From Clostridia bacterium (lineage in GTDB: Bacteria; Bacillota; Clostridia; Christensenellales; Pumilibacteraceae), in NCBI GenBank assembly GCA_017500845.1, contig JAFVXY010000011.1, forward strand, positions 1 to 42,900: a DNA stretch of 42,900 bases. The letters run 5' to 3'. Shown here in pieces: positions 13,466-23,800 of this stretch. How positions within the stretch are numbered: the stretch's first letter is position 1; the number at the start of each line of letters is the position of its first letter. The position numbers and the translations under genes were made by a program. Under the pieces are notes generated by a model that was not told the origin of the DNA, made no database searches, and saw nothing but the letters and a program-made list of their open reading frames with translations.

Positions 13466-14233
13466 GTGAAATTCTTAGTTGTAAAAAGGTCAGTCGTGCT
13501 AAAATGCCTGATTGCAAGCCTTGTTGTGGTAGCGTTGACGCTAACGTGCTACTTTACGGGCAGTGCGGCGGTGTGGCAAAACAAGACGCCCAAAAAGCTT
13601 CCTATTTACTGCGTGAAAACCGAGGAGAAGGTGGTGGCGCTCTCGTTTGATGCGGCTTGGGGCGCAGATAAAACGCTTGGTATTCTCGACGTGCTAACGC
13701 AGTACGATATCAAGGCGAACTTTTTTGCGGTGGGCTTTTGGGTAGAGAAACACGGCGACGTTCTAAAAACACTTCACGATAGCGGTAGAATGGAAATCGG
13801 CACGCACAGCAACACGCATCCGTATATGTCCAAGCTCGATCGCGACAACGTAAGAGCAGAGCTGGAAACCTCGATGCAGCTTATACAAAACGTAACGGGC
13901 GTTACGCCGCAGCTTTTTCGTGCCCCGTACGGCGACTACGACGACACGCTGCTTACCGAGGCGGAAAAGCTCGGACTTTATACCATACAATGGGACGTAG
14001 ACAGCCTTGACTGGAAGGACTTGTCCGCACACGATATTGCAAGCAGAATACTAAAAAACGTCAAAAACGGTAGCATAGTTCTGATGCACAACGACGGTAA
14101 GCATACGCTGGAGGCGTTGCCGCTTATAATCGAGGGGCTAAAGAACAAGGGGTATACCTTTAAGACGGTAGGCGAAATGATATACAAGGATAATTACACC
14201 ATCTCTCACGATGGTACGCAGATAAGGAGTTAA
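13466..14233 (+). CDS. pdaB: Polysaccharide deacetylase, PdaB-like
   Basis: A 255-residue membrane-anchored NodB-type deacetylase. One hydrophobic segment (about 10-32) anchors it outside the membrane. Catalytic motifs are SFDAAWG (about 58), THSNTHP (112), RAPYGDY (151), WDVDSLDWK and IVLMHND. The AAWG form of motif 1 and the length match PdaB, a sporulation-linked deacetylase in Bacillus, but similar enzymes act on vegetative peptidoglycan. Only one of the two acidic residues usual in motif 1 (DD) is present, as in PdaB. The start is a GTG preceded by AGAGGTG eight bases upstream. The SSB-like gene follows by seven bases. Confidence 0.88.
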   Translation: MKFLVVKRSVVLKCLIASLVVVALTLTCYFTGSAAVWQNKTPKKLPIYCVKTEEKVVALSFDAAWGADKTLGILDVLTQYDIKANFFAVGFWVEKHGDVLKTLHDSGRMEIGTHSNTHPYMSKLDRDNVRAELETSMQLIQNVTGVTPQLFRAPYGDYDDTLLTEAEKLGLYTIQWDVDSLDWKDLSAHDIASRILKNVKNGSIVLMHNDGKHTLEALPLIIEGLKNKGYTFKTVGEMIYKDNYTISHDGTQIRS

Positions 14234-14240
14234 TATACTT

Positions 14241-14867
14241 ATGAACGTAGAAATCAAAACAAGCAACAAGGTTTTTCTTTCGGGTACGGTGTCTTCGCAG
14301 CCAAGATTCAGTCACGAGCTGTACGGAGAGGGCTTTTACGAGTTTATACTCGAGGTTCCTCGGCTTTCCGAGCAAAAGGACTATATACCTGTGACCATTT
14401 CGGAGCGACTTATGGGAAGTGACCTTGCCGAGGGGCAAAAGCTTTCGTTTTACGGCCAGTTTCGCAGCTTCAACAAGCTGGTCGGGGACAAAAGCAAGCT
14501 TATGCTTACCGTGTTCGTGCGTGACTTCGCACAAGACGAGGAGGTTGGTAATCCCAACGTGGCCGAGCTTACCGGGTATGTATGCAAAGCGCCTATGTAC
14601 CGCACAACACCGTTTAATCGAGAAATTTGCGACGTGCTGCTTGCCGTCAATCGTGCTTACGACAAGTCGGACTATATTCCGTGCATTGCGTGGGGCAGAA
14701 ACGCGCGCTTTGTAAAGGAAATAGCTGTAGGTCAAAAGCTGTCGGTAAGCGGAAGAATACAGTCGCGCGAGTATAACAAAAGGCTGGATAGCGGCGAGAT
14801 GGAAACTCGCACTGCCTACGAGCTTTCTATAAACAAAATATTTATGGAAGAAGACGCACGGGAGTAA
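14241..14867 (+). CDS. Tandem OB-fold single-stranded-DNA-binding protein-like
   Basis: A 208-residue protein made of two OB-like halves. The first starts NKVFLSGTVSSQPRFSHE (residues 9-26) and the second NVAELTGYVCKAP (about 106), followed by YIPCIAWGRNARFV and LSVSGRIQSREYNKR, which is strongly SSB-like. The usual acidic C-terminal tip (DDDIPF-type) is missing; it ends EEDARE. It is therefore unlikely to be the main replication SSB and may be a paralogue. An AAGGAG site precedes the ATG by 11 bases. It is adjacent to the deacetylase but has no evident functional link with it. Confidence 0.8.
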   Translation: MNVEIKTSNKVFLSGTVSSQPRFSHELYGEGFYEFILEVPRLSEQKDYIPVTISERLMGSDLAEGQKLSFYGQFRSFNKLVGDKSKLMLTVFVRDFAQDEEVGNPNVAELTGYVCKAPMYRTTPFNREICDVLLAVNRAYDKSDYIPCIAWGRNARFVKEIAVGQKLSVSGRIQSREYNKRLDSGEMETRTAYELSINKIFMEEDARE

Positions 14868-14912
14868 GATATAACACATTTGTTATCAAGTCGGGATCTC
14901 AAATCCTGCAAC

Positions 14913-14942
14913 AAAAAAACGACGGTACGTACCGTCGTTTTT
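14913..14942. terminator. Bidirectional palindromic terminator
   Basis: A perfect 14-bp-arm palindrome (AAAAACGACGGTAC / GTACCGTCGTTTTT) between convergent genes. It has an oligo-T run in both directions and can end both the SSB-like transcript and the minus-strand surface-protein transcript. Confidence 0.93.
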
Positions 14943-14957
14943 ACATATTTATGCTGT

Positions 14958-17294
14958 TTATCTATCTTCCCGCTTGGGTTTTTTTGCATTCTTGCGCTTG
15001 TAGTAAAGTATAAGCACAAGCGTTGCTATAGATACGGCTATTGCGGCAATTGCAACGATTTTTAAAATGTCCACGCCGTCGAAATCAACGTATTGGGTTT
15101 TAACGTAGCAGTCGGTGTCTATCGTGCCGTAGCCGTCACGGTAAAATACGATTTTCGTATATTCGCGTGAGGTATCAAAGGGGGTCTCAACCGCAACGCG
15201 TGTTTCCTTTGCAATATACAGTCCTGCGGCTTCGAACTCCACGTAGGCTCCGCTTGCCTCGTCATATCTGTATAAAACGGCGTTTTCGGTAATTGTAGCA
15301 TTTGTTTTGGGCATTTCCATATCGCCAAAGAAGTTAACGTTGGTGTCGCCCGACAGCACAAAGCCCTCTTTTTCGCCAACAGCGATGCGGTACCATTTGT
15401 TGGCGTAGGCGTCAACGTACCAGCCGTCGTCGTACTCATCGGTATAGCATACGGCAAATGGCAAAATCGATACCGTAACGTCTTTGGAGTACGTTGCAAC
15501 TATGGGTGCTTTAAGTGAGGGATATTTGTATATGGGGGTGTTGTCTGCGTTTATCTTAGCTTCGTTTATATTGCGTGCGACGTAGGGGAGAACCTCGTAA
15601 TTGCTCTTATACACGTATCCCGCATATAAAGTGTTGGTGTTTGGATTTTCGGCAAGGCAGTAAGCAAAGGGATCGGGACAGCTTACGTCGTTGCAGACGA
15701 TTATGTTGGTATTTTTTGCAACCACGTGATTTATTTTGCCCTCGATTGGGCGGTCAAACATAAACGTTTCAGTGGTTGTTTTGGCAATAATTCCGGTCGT
15801 TTTGGCTATTGGCTCGTTAGAGATTTCGGGCTCGGGGTAAAGCGAATCAAGGTTCGCAGATCCCACTAAAGAGCCGCTTACCGTAAACACCGCTTTGGCA
15901 TTTTTGTCACACAAAACTAAATCGCCGTACGAGATAATTTGGTTGCTTACCTTGCTGATTGCGATAGAGTCAATGCTTGTAATTCCGTTTACACGGTATG
16001 TTGTTACTATGTCACCGATAATCGAGATAACGGTGTTTCCGCTTGCCGCAAAAAGGTTGCCCTCGATATCTACGCAAAAATCGGTCGCGCTGATTGCAAC
16101 GTCGTCAAGGTGTGTATCCGTAAGATAATGACGGTCGCTTGCGTAGGCAAAAGCTTTTACGCCAGTTCGCACGATGTTGCCGCTTGCGTCAGTCACGTTG
16201 CCATCGCCCGTAAGATAATAGAGGCTGCCGTCGTTATCTGTTTCAAGTGCGGTTACGGCACCTGATGCTTCGATTTCGCTGGTCATTACGCCGCCTGTAA
16301 AGCATGCGATGCGATTGCCGTAATGTGCGACATAAACGTTTTCGTTGTTGTCTACGGCAACTGCAACCGGGCGGTTAAGTCCCGTAAGGTAGCTTATGCT
16401 TTGACCGTCAATAACGGCAACTCTATTCAGCATACTGTCCGCAACGTAAATTTTTCCCAGCCTTGTCGTTGTATCAGCGGGAGATGAATAAAACCAATCA
16501 ACGTCGCCGCTTGAAGCAATAATGGGGGTGGACGAGGACAGATTTAAGGTAATGCGCTCCACTGTGCCCGTACGCAAAACGGCATATACGTGTTCACCCA
16601 AGGTGATTGCCCTTGCGCCTGTAACGGTGTATTCGGCGGAGTCGTAGCTGTTCGTTTGTTTTATTATTTTTGTTGCAGTAAGTATATACACGCTTCCATT
16701 GTATTCGAGGTCGATAATTTCTTCGGTGATGGACGTAATAAGGCTGTCCGCTACATACACTTGCGAGGTGTATCCGTCGGCGGCGGTTACGGCGTAGGCA
16801 CAGCCGTTTTCACCTGCCGCTATTGCGGTAATCGGTAAAGAAGGCGAGGCGTAAAGTGCTCCTCCGTCAAAAGCCCCCTCGGTGTATTCGTATTTGTGTA
16901 TCTCGTTGCCTTTAAGAACGTAAAGTGCGCTACCGTATGCCGAAATTGCGTCCACGTCGTTGGTTACAACGGTATCCTGTACGGAAACGGTTCCGTCCAA
17001 TAGAACAACGGTTGTGCCGCTGACAAACGCAAAGCTGTCTGCCGATATTTCGGTTTTTGTTACAGCTCCGTCTTCAAAAACATCCCAGCCGTTTGCCGAG
17101 AAAACAAACAGCTTGCCATCGCTATAATACACGTCAGAGGGTGAGGTAAAGGTGTGATATAGGGTGGCAGAGCTGTAATTAAGCACAGTAGCGTCCACTT
17201 GGTAAGCAGAATCCGCCCTTGTCGCACTCGGCGCGGCTAAGGTTGTACAGCAAGCTAACGCCGCAATCAGCAAAAGCAAAAGTTTCTTTTTCAT
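14958..17294 (-). CDS. Surface protein with beta-propeller-like repeats and C-terminal membrane anchor
   Basis: A 778-residue exported protein. The signal peptide (MKKK, then a leucine-rich core, cut near residue 27) is followed by about 500 residues of short beta-strand repeats such as LNRPVAVAVDNNENVYVAH and GKIYVADSMLNRVAVIDG. These are typical of NHL/SMP-30-like beta-propellers. A region at about 575-660 (NTPIYKYPSLKAPIVATYSK, then DDGWYVD and WYRIAVGEKEGFVL) resembles bacterial SH3-type domains that bind cell wall. A transmembrane helix (about 741-764) and a basic tail end the protein. A TATAAT (17332-17327) and GGGAGAGG precede the ATG. No enzyme motif seen; adhesion or sensing is inference. 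Confidence 0.82.
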   Translation of the reverse strand: MKKKLLLLLIAALACCTTLAAPSATRADSAYQVDATVLNYSSATLYHTFTSPSDVYYSDGKLFVFSANGWDVFEDGAVTKTEISADSFAFVSGTTVVLLDGTVSVQDTVVTNDVDAISAYGSALYVLKGNEIHKYEYTEGAFDGGALYASPSLPITAIAAGENGCAYAVTAADGYTSQVYVADSLITSITEEIIDLEYNGSVYILTATKIIKQTNSYDSAEYTVTGARAITLGEHVYAVLRTGTVERITLNLSSSTPIIASSGDVDWFYSSPADTTTRLGKIYVADSMLNRVAVIDGQSISYLTGLNRPVAVAVDNNENVYVAHYGNRIACFTGGVMTSEIEASGAVTALETDNDGSLYYLTGDGNVTDASGNIVRTGVKAFAYASDRHYLTDTHLDDVAISATDFCVDIEGNLFAASGNTVISIIGDIVTTYRVNGITSIDSIAISKVSNQIISYGDLVLCDKNAKAVFTVSGSLVGSANLDSLYPEPEISNEPIAKTTGIIAKTTTETFMFDRPIEGKINHVVAKNTNIIVCNDVSCPDPFAYCLAENPNTNTLYAGYVYKSNYEVLPYVARNINEAKINADNTPIYKYPSLKAPIVATYSKDVTVSILPFAVCYTDEYDDGWYVDAYANKWYRIAVGEKEGFVLSGDTNVNFFGDMEMPKTNATITENAVLYRYDEASGAYVEFEAAGLYIAKETRVAVETPFDTSREYTKIVFYRDGYGTIDTDCYVKTQYVDFDGVDILKIVAIAAIAVSIATLVLILYYKRKNAKKPKREDR

Positions 17295-17480
17295 AAGCCT
17301 CTCCCTTGAATGGTGTATTCGTATTTATTATAGCACGAACGGTCAAAAAAGTAAAATCGTATACGGTCTAAAACGCACAAATTCAAACGTTTTTATAAAA
17401 AATTTTAGCGAATCGTGGTTAGCCGCGCCGTAAGGTAGTAAAAAACATTAAAAAAATTAAAAAAATTTTTCAAAACGGTA

Positions 17481-17509
17481 TTTACAAGTCGAATTTTATA
17501 TGTTATAAT
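17481..17509 (+). promoter_or_regulatory. Promoter of the ppx-maf-mreB-like operon
   Basis: TTTACA, 17 bp, TATAAT. The leader of about 45 bases contains a short inverted repeat (CTTAAAA / TTTTAAG) and AGAGAGG before the ATG at 17563. Confidence 0.8.
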
Positions 17510-17562
17510 TATTTAGGATAGTATGAAAAATGCTTAAAACCAAGCTTTTAAGAGAGGTATAA

Positions 17563-19077
17563 ATGGAAAAAATAGCAATTATTGATTTGGGTAGCAATTC
17601 TGTAAGGTTGGTGCTTGCCAATATTATGCCAAGCGGACACTTCGTTGTATTTGACGAGCTTAAGGAAACAGTTAGGCTCGGTCAGGATATGGAGCGCGAT
17701 GGATTCTTAAAGCCGGCAAGAGTGGCGCAGGCGGTAAAAACCTTAAAGATGTTCCGCAAGCTTTGCGACAGCTACAATGTGGACAAGGTGTATGCCGTGG
17801 CGTCCAACTCCTTCCGCCGCGCAAAAAACCAAAAGAGCTTTATCGAAGAGGTCAATTCGGTGTGCGGCTTCAAGTTTAGAGTGCTTACCGAAGAGGACGA
17901 GTCAATGAATATCTACTGCGGCGTTATAAATTCGCTTGACGTACCAAAGGGAGTCATCGTGGATATTGATGGTAGCAATATGCAGATTATTCAGTACAAC
18001 AGGCGCAACATCATCAACCGTGAGTGCTTGCCGTTCGGCTCGATTACGCTAAGCGATTTATTCTTGGGACAAGGCTATTCGCCCGAGGAGCAAACCCGCA
18101 TGACCGAGCTTTACGTGCTCGATCAGCTTTCACAGGTAAGCTGGCTTAAGGAAATCGAGCCCGACTATCAGCTTGTCGGTGTAGGCGGTTCTTTCCGCAA
18201 CCTTGCAAAAATCTGCAAGCGCGTAAAAAGGTACCCCTTCGATATGGTACATAACTATCGCTTGAACAGCGAGGAATTCAACAACGTGTACGATATGGTA
18301 AAGGTGCTTGACGCCGAAAAGCGTGCAAAAATCAAGGGCATCAGCAGCGACCGTGCAGATATTTTCGCATCGGCACTTGCAGGAATTAAGGCGTTCTGCG
18401 ATTACACGGGCATGAACGAAATGACCATCTCGGGCGCAGGACTTCGCGAGGGCATAATGTTTATGCACGCCGTTCCGTCCACTGCGGAAAAATCCATTTC
18501 GGACGTTTTGGGACATTCGCTTTACACGATGATGAACTACTGCGAAATCAACATTCCGCACGCAGAGCATGTCTGCAATCTTTCTATTCAGCTGTTCAAG
18601 CAGCTAAGGGTTTTGCACAAGCTTCCCCGCCAATACGTAAAGGCACTTCGTATTGCGGCGCTTATGCACGACACAGGCACGAGGCTTAAGTTCTATCAGC
18701 ACAACAAGCATACCTTCTACTTTATCCTCAATGCCAACCTATACGGAGTATCACATCGCGACATAATTCTTGCGGCGTTTATCGCGCAAGGCCATCGCAG
18801 TGACGACTTCAATCTTGCAGAATGGAATAAGTACAAGGATATTCTAAGGGAAGAAGATCTTGTAGCAGTCCTTAAGCTTAGCGTTATTTTGCGCATTGCC
18901 GAAAGCTTTGACCGATCGATGTCTGGTGCAGTCAAGGGCATAAGCTGTGACGTGCTTGGCGATTCGGTAATAATGAAAACCGAGGTGGAGGGAGACTGCT
19001 CGCTTGAAATCAAAAACGCGCTTAAGGCAACCGGCGACTTCGTAAGAGCTTATCACAAGAATTTGGAAATTTTATGA
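17563..19077 (+). CDS. ppx: Ppx/GppA-family phosphatase-like protein
   Basis: A 504-residue protein. The ASKHA domain starts IAIIDLGSNSVRLVLA, continues with VASNSFRRAKNQ and includes GVGGSFRNLAK and SGAGLREGI. The C-terminal domain, from about residue 330, is HD-like (LMHDTG, about 367). The family hydrolyses polyphosphate or pppGpp. The second phosphate motif is unusual: VDIDGSNMQ where active enzymes have DIGGGS, so activity is uncertain. Its stop overlaps the maf start by four bases. Promoter at 17481-17509. Confidence 0.85.
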   Translation: MEKIAIIDLGSNSVRLVLANIMPSGHFVVFDELKETVRLGQDMERDGFLKPARVAQAVKTLKMFRKLCDSYNVDKVYAVASNSFRRAKNQKSFIEEVNSVCGFKFRVLTEEDESMNIYCGVINSLDVPKGVIVDIDGSNMQIIQYNRRNIINRECLPFGSITLSDLFLGQGYSPEEQTRMTELYVLDQLSQVSWLKEIEPDYQLVGVGGSFRNLAKICKRVKRYPFDMVHNYRLNSEEFNNVYDMVKVLDAEKRAKIKGISSDRADIFASALAGIKAFCDYTGMNEMTISGAGLREGIMFMHAVPSTAEKSISDVLGHSLYTMMNYCEINIPHAEHVCNLSIQLFKQLRVLHKLPRQYVKALRIAALMHDTGTRLKFYQHNKHTFYFILNANLYGVSHRDIILAAFIAQGHRSDDFNLAEWNKYKDILREEDLVAVLKLSVILRIAESFDRSMSGAVKGISCDVLGDSVIMKTEVEGDCSLEIKNALKATGDFVRAYHKNLEIL

Positions 19078-19631
19078 GATTGATTCTTGCTTCCGCCTCA
19101 CCCCGCCGAAGGGAGCTTATCAAAAAAATTGACGGGCTTGAGGTCGAGATAATTCCAAGCGATGTGGACGAGCATTCTACAGCAATCGATCCTGTCGAGT
19201 ACGCTAAGGAGCTTGCCTTCATAAAAGCCACCGACGTATTACGTAAAGCGGGTGGGCTTGTGCTTGGCGCAGACACGGTGGTGGAAATTGACGGTACCGT
19301 TTTGGGCAAGCCAAAAACGCCCATCGAGGCGGACGAAATGCTAAAAAAGCTGTGCGGTAAAACGCACCGCGTAATTACGGGAATTTGCCTTGCTTGTCAA
19401 GAAAACGTAACAACGTGTGCCGAAATTTCGTACGTAACCTTCAAAAATTATGATTCCGGGCTTGTGGCGGACTATATTGCAAGCGGTTCGCCGTTTGATA
19501 AAGCGGGCGGATACGGAATACAGGACGATATGATAAAGGCCATGACCGAGCGAGTTGAGGGTGATCTCGACAACATAATCGGCTTGCCCGTTAAAAAAGT
19601 GGAAAATTTACTAAAGCAATTCAGGAGATAA
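19074..19631 (+). CDS. maf: Maf-family nucleotide pyrophosphatase
   Basis: A 185-residue protein with the Maf signature LILASASPRRRELI at the N-terminus, GADTVVEIDG with the catalytic-region aspartate, KPKTPIEA, THRVITGICL and KAGGYGIQD. Maf proteins hydrolyse nucleoside triphosphates, including modified ones, and are linked to septum formation. Its ATG overlaps the ppx stop. The MreB-like gene starts two bases after its stop. Maf next to mreB is a common Bacillota arrangement, usually with radC, which is absent here. Confidence 0.93.
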   Translation: MRLILASASPRRRELIKKIDGLEVEIIPSDVDEHSTAIDPVEYAKELAFIKATDVLRKAGGLVLGADTVVEIDGTVLGKPKTPIEADEMLKKLCGKTHRVITGICLACQENVTTCAEISYVTFKNYDSGLVADYIASGSPFDKAGGYGIQDDMIKAMTERVEGDLDNIIGLPVKKVENLLKQFRR

Positions 19632-19633
19632 AA

Positions 19634-20641
19634 ATGACAACTATTGCAATAAAGCCGGGCTCGACATATACCTCCATTTATGTGCATGGGTACGGGTTGG
19701 TTTTAAAAGAGCCCACCGTTGCGGCTTTTGATGACAGGGAGAAAAAACAGGTGCGCGCAGTGGGCTACGAGGCACTTGCTATGCGAGGAAAGGCACCGGG
19801 TGTAACGGTAGTTTCGCCCATAACGGACGGAGTAATTTCGCAGCCCGAAATTTTCACCGGCATACTCAAGGCTTTTCTTGACAAAATTTGTCCTGTCGGT
19901 GTGACACTAAAGCCCAAATATAAGGCGCTTGTGGCAATACCGCTTGGACTTACGGTAGGTGAGCGTGAAATGTACGAGGACGTTATGCTTGATGCAGGTA
20001 TAAGCAGCGTTACCCTCGTCCCCGCAATCGTCCTCTCTGCGATAGGCGCGGATTTGCCGGTCGGCACGGGCAACGGCATGCTCACCGTCAATATTGGCGG
20101 TGGCAGAACGGAAATCGCTTTGCTTTCGTACGGCGGCATTATAGACGGATGCGGCGTTGGTATAGGCGGCGAAAAGTTCGATAAGGCGCTCGTGGATTTT
20201 ATCATGGGTAAATATAACCTAAAAATCAGCACGGACGAGGCTAAGAGAATAAGAGAGGAAATTGGCACGCTTTACGAAAACGATATCGCTTCGATAGCGG
20301 CTAGCGGTATGAATATCGTTTCTAACGTTCCCGAGGTGAAGACGGTTTACGCACTTGACGTAATGGACGTTGTAAAGCCGTATCTTATCAATGTTTGCGA
20401 CCTTATTAAGACGATAATAAAATCCTGCCCCGTGGATATTGCAGGTGACATAATGAATAGCGGTGTGGTAATTACGGGCGGTATCACCAATATTCCGGGT
20501 ATAGACGAGCTGTTTATGGAGCAGCTTATGTTACCCGTAAAGATGTTTGAGCGTCCTCAATACGTGCAAATCGTGGGCGCGGGCAAGCTTCTTTGCAACG
20601 ACGAGCTAATGAATCAGCTTGTTGCGGGCGGTTCGGTATAA
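19634..20641 (+). CDS. mreB: MreB-like actin-fold protein with altered phosphate-1 motif
   Basis: A 335-residue actin-fold protein of normal MreB length. Conserved features are GYGLVLKEPTVAA, SPITDGVISQPE, LTVNIGGGRTEIALLSYGG, GVGIGGEKFD and VVITGGITNIPGIDELF. MreB forms membrane-bound filaments that guide lateral wall synthesis in rods. The first phosphate loop, normally IDLGTANT, reads IKPGSTYT here, so the aspartate that helps bind the nucleotide metal is replaced by lysine. This may be a divergent or inactive paralogue. AGGAG precedes the ATG. It closes the ppx-maf operon; mreC and mreD do not follow. Confidence 0.85.
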   Translation: MTTIAIKPGSTYTSIYVHGYGLVLKEPTVAAFDDREKKQVRAVGYEALAMRGKAPGVTVVSPITDGVISQPEIFTGILKAFLDKICPVGVTLKPKYKALVAIPLGLTVGEREMYEDVMLDAGISSVTLVPAIVLSAIGADLPVGTGNGMLTVNIGGGRTEIALLSYGGIIDGCGVGIGGEKFDKALVDFIMGKYNLKISTDEAKRIREEIGTLYENDIASIAASGMNIVSNVPEVKTVYALDVMDVVKPYLINVCDLIKTIIKSCPVDIAGDIMNSGVVITGGITNIPGIDELFMEQLMLPVKMFERPQYVQIVGAGKLLCNDELMNQLVAGGSV

Positions 20642-20754
20642 ATACTGTTTTTATAGATTTTATTTACAATATATTGTTATTGTGACAGACCACTGATATT
20701 TAAGTTTAATATTTATGATGGTTTTGGTTGTTAAATGAGAATTATCTAAAACAT

Positions 20755-20786
20755 AAAAAAGCAGGCGTTGTTTCGCTTGCTTTTTT
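20755..20786 (+). terminator. Terminator after the mreB-like gene
   Basis: AAAAAAGCAGGCG pairs with CGCTTGCTTTTTT (one G-T pair) around a six-base loop, ending in six T residues. Confidence 0.9.
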
Positions 20787-20857
20787 GGTTTATAGTGCGT
20801 ATAAAGAGCACAGTATGTATGTAATACATAACTTCTAAAAACAAGGACGCCGCAAGA

Positions 20858-23800
20858 GTGCTAAAAAAACTTTTGACAAGCTTTATAATCGCCATAGTAG
20901 TTTTGGTAGCCGCTTCGTGTGTGGATAATCATTCGCACGCCGAATTGTTTTGCGTTACCTTTTGCGGCGAAAATATAAGTGAATACAACGTAACGGTGCA
21001 AAAGGATTCTACCGCCGCCGAGCCTAAAGCTCCGCAAAGCGAGGGTAAGGAATTTTTGTATTGGGCAACCGAGGACGGCAATAGGTTCGACTTCAGCTCG
21101 CCGATTACAGGTGACGTAAGGCTGTACGCGGTTTGGAAAGGTACAAACAGCGGCGAAAGCAATAAAGAAGAAAAGGTTTATTTTGCCGTAAGATTTTTCG
21201 GCGTTTCGGGTGAGCTTATTTCCGTTCAAAGAGTAGAAGAGGGAAAGAGCGCAAAAACGCCGGCAGTATGCACAGACGAGTTTTTTGTTTTTGACGGCTG
21301 GGATAAGGACGTAAGCAAGGTTTTGTGCGATATGGACGTTTATGCTTCTCAGCGATACAACAGCATGGACGCAAGCTTGTTCACTTACGAGGAGCGCGGC
21401 GGTGAGTATACTATTACGGGCGTAAGGGAAGGTGTGTCGCTTCCGCAGATGGCAGGCGGCTACGTAAATCTTGCCTTACCCACAGAGTATCAGGGCTTGC
21501 CCGTTACGGCAATTAAGGACGGCGACCATAACAACGGCGTGTTCAGCAGATATAATATTCTGTCGCTTTACGTTCCGTCGTGCTATAAGACTATTGGCGA
21601 CTATGCGTTTTACGGCAATCCGTTTCTTAGTCGCGTTATTTTCAACGAGGGGCTTCAAGAAATCGGCGAGGGCGCCTTTATGGCAACGCTTGGCGAGGGC
21701 TTTACCTTGACGGGTAGGGATTACGTTAATTCGGGTGCAGACGTTTATGTGTCGGCACTTACGCAAATCAAGCTTCCGTCTACGCTTACAACAATAGATG
21801 ACTACGCATTCAGCCACGTAGGCAGAATGTTTGCCGGCTCAAACTACGTTATTATCGAAGTCGAGCTTACCTTTGCGACAGATAGTAAGCTTACGGTAAT
21901 CGGTGACTACGCCTTTGAGGGAGTGCAAATCCGCAATATAAATTTACCCAACGGCTTAGCAAGCATAGGCGATGGGGCTTTTGCCGCAGATATGTATCTT
22001 AATTGGGTGATGATGGGCTCGTACGACTTTCCCCGTTCTATTACCACTACGGTCAGCTTGCCCGGTAGCGTAAGATATATCGGCAACGGCGCATTCTTTG
22101 GGCTTGGCGTTATGTCGCAGTACTACCTCGGGAATTGCTATATGAGCTATTCTGACGTAAGATTTAACGCAGGCCGTTTGACGCTTGACTACCTCGGAGA
22201 CTACGCATTTTGCGGTGCAAGCCTAATAGGAACGCTCGAAATAGCAGTACAAAAAATAAACGATTACGCTTTTTGCGGTCAGGCATTTTCGGCGATTTAC
22301 CTTGAGGGTGTAGAGGAGATTGGCGAGTGTTCGTTCGAACGCGCCGACGTATCACCCGCACTTACACTCAGCCTTGGACAAGACTTGACGCTAATTGGCG
22401 ACTACGCCTTTTACGGCAGCGTGGGTCTTTCAAGCCTGACTCTTCCGTCCACGCTTACTCAAATTGGCGACTACGCCTTTTACGGCAGCGCCTCGCTCAG
22501 CGGCGAGGTAGTCTTTCCTGCCTCGCTTTTGTCGGTAGGTGAATGTGCGTTTGCATCTTCGGGTATAGATAGCGTAAAGATAAAAGGAAGCGTAGTGCTA
22601 AAAAGTGAATGCTTTAAGGATAGCGATCTAACTGTAGTTGTCGGCAATATCAAGTCAGTATCGGACGGCACCTTCGCTGGGTGTGCGCAGTTGCAGTCGG
22701 TGAGCTTGCCCGGCGATATGACGCATTTGCCTCAAAAACTCTTTTACGGTTGTAAGAATTTGCAACAAATAACGTTGCCCGACAGTATTGAGGAAATAGA
22801 ATGTTCCGCATTTGCAAGCTGCGCGTCCTTGACCGAAATAAGCTTACCGCAAAGCCTAAAAACGCTTGGCTGTCACGCATTCGAGGGCTGTTCGGCGCTT
22901 GCCGAGGTTACGGTTGACTGTGATCTTCAAAGCGTAAAGGAAGGTGCGTTTGCATATTGCTGCAAGCTTGGTAGCATAAAGCTTCCCGATAGCGTGAGGG
23001 AAATTGGCGATTATGCATTTAGAGGAACGGCTCTTACGTCGTTTACTACTCCCGCATCGCTCGAGGTGATGGGGCAAAGAGTATTCTATCGCGAGCAGTA
23101 CGTTGCAACAAAAGTAAACAAAATTTCTCCCTTTGGCGTTGATACCGTCTCTAAGGTGACCATGCCTACCATAAGCGAGTTTACCGTTGGCAAGAATACG
23201 GGTTCTATACAGTTTGATATTGGCACATTTGAGGGATCAAAGGTGTGTGGCTTTGCGGTAGAGGACGGCAATGATTACTATACCGTATGTAACGGAGTGT
23301 TGTATTCAGCTGACGGCTTGACGCTTATTATGTATTCCCGTGACGAGTCTGCCGCTAACGTAAAGGTAGCAGAGGGCGTACAGCATATCGCAAGCGGCGC
23401 GTTTTACGGCAACACGTACCTAACAAGCGTTACTTTGCCAAGCACGCTTTTGTCGATAGGTAATTATGCTTTTTACGGTGCAAGCAGTCTTAAAGCTATA
23501 GATTTTTCTGCGGCAAACAGGCTTACGCTTATTGGAAATTACGCGTTCAGCGGTAGCGTGGGTAGTGCTCCCAAGGTTACCTCGCTTGATTTTTCGGGCT
23601 GCACCTCGCTTGAAAGCACGGGAGAGCGTGCGTTTGCTTACTGTGAGCAGCTTAAAAATATCGATTTTGGCACGCTTACCAAGGTGGATAAAAACTCGTT
23701 CTACGGATGCGGTGCGCTGGTAAATGTTATTCTCGGCAAAAGCCTAACGACAATTGGCGAGGGTGCTTTCCGTTGCTGTACGTCGCTTACAAATATTGTA

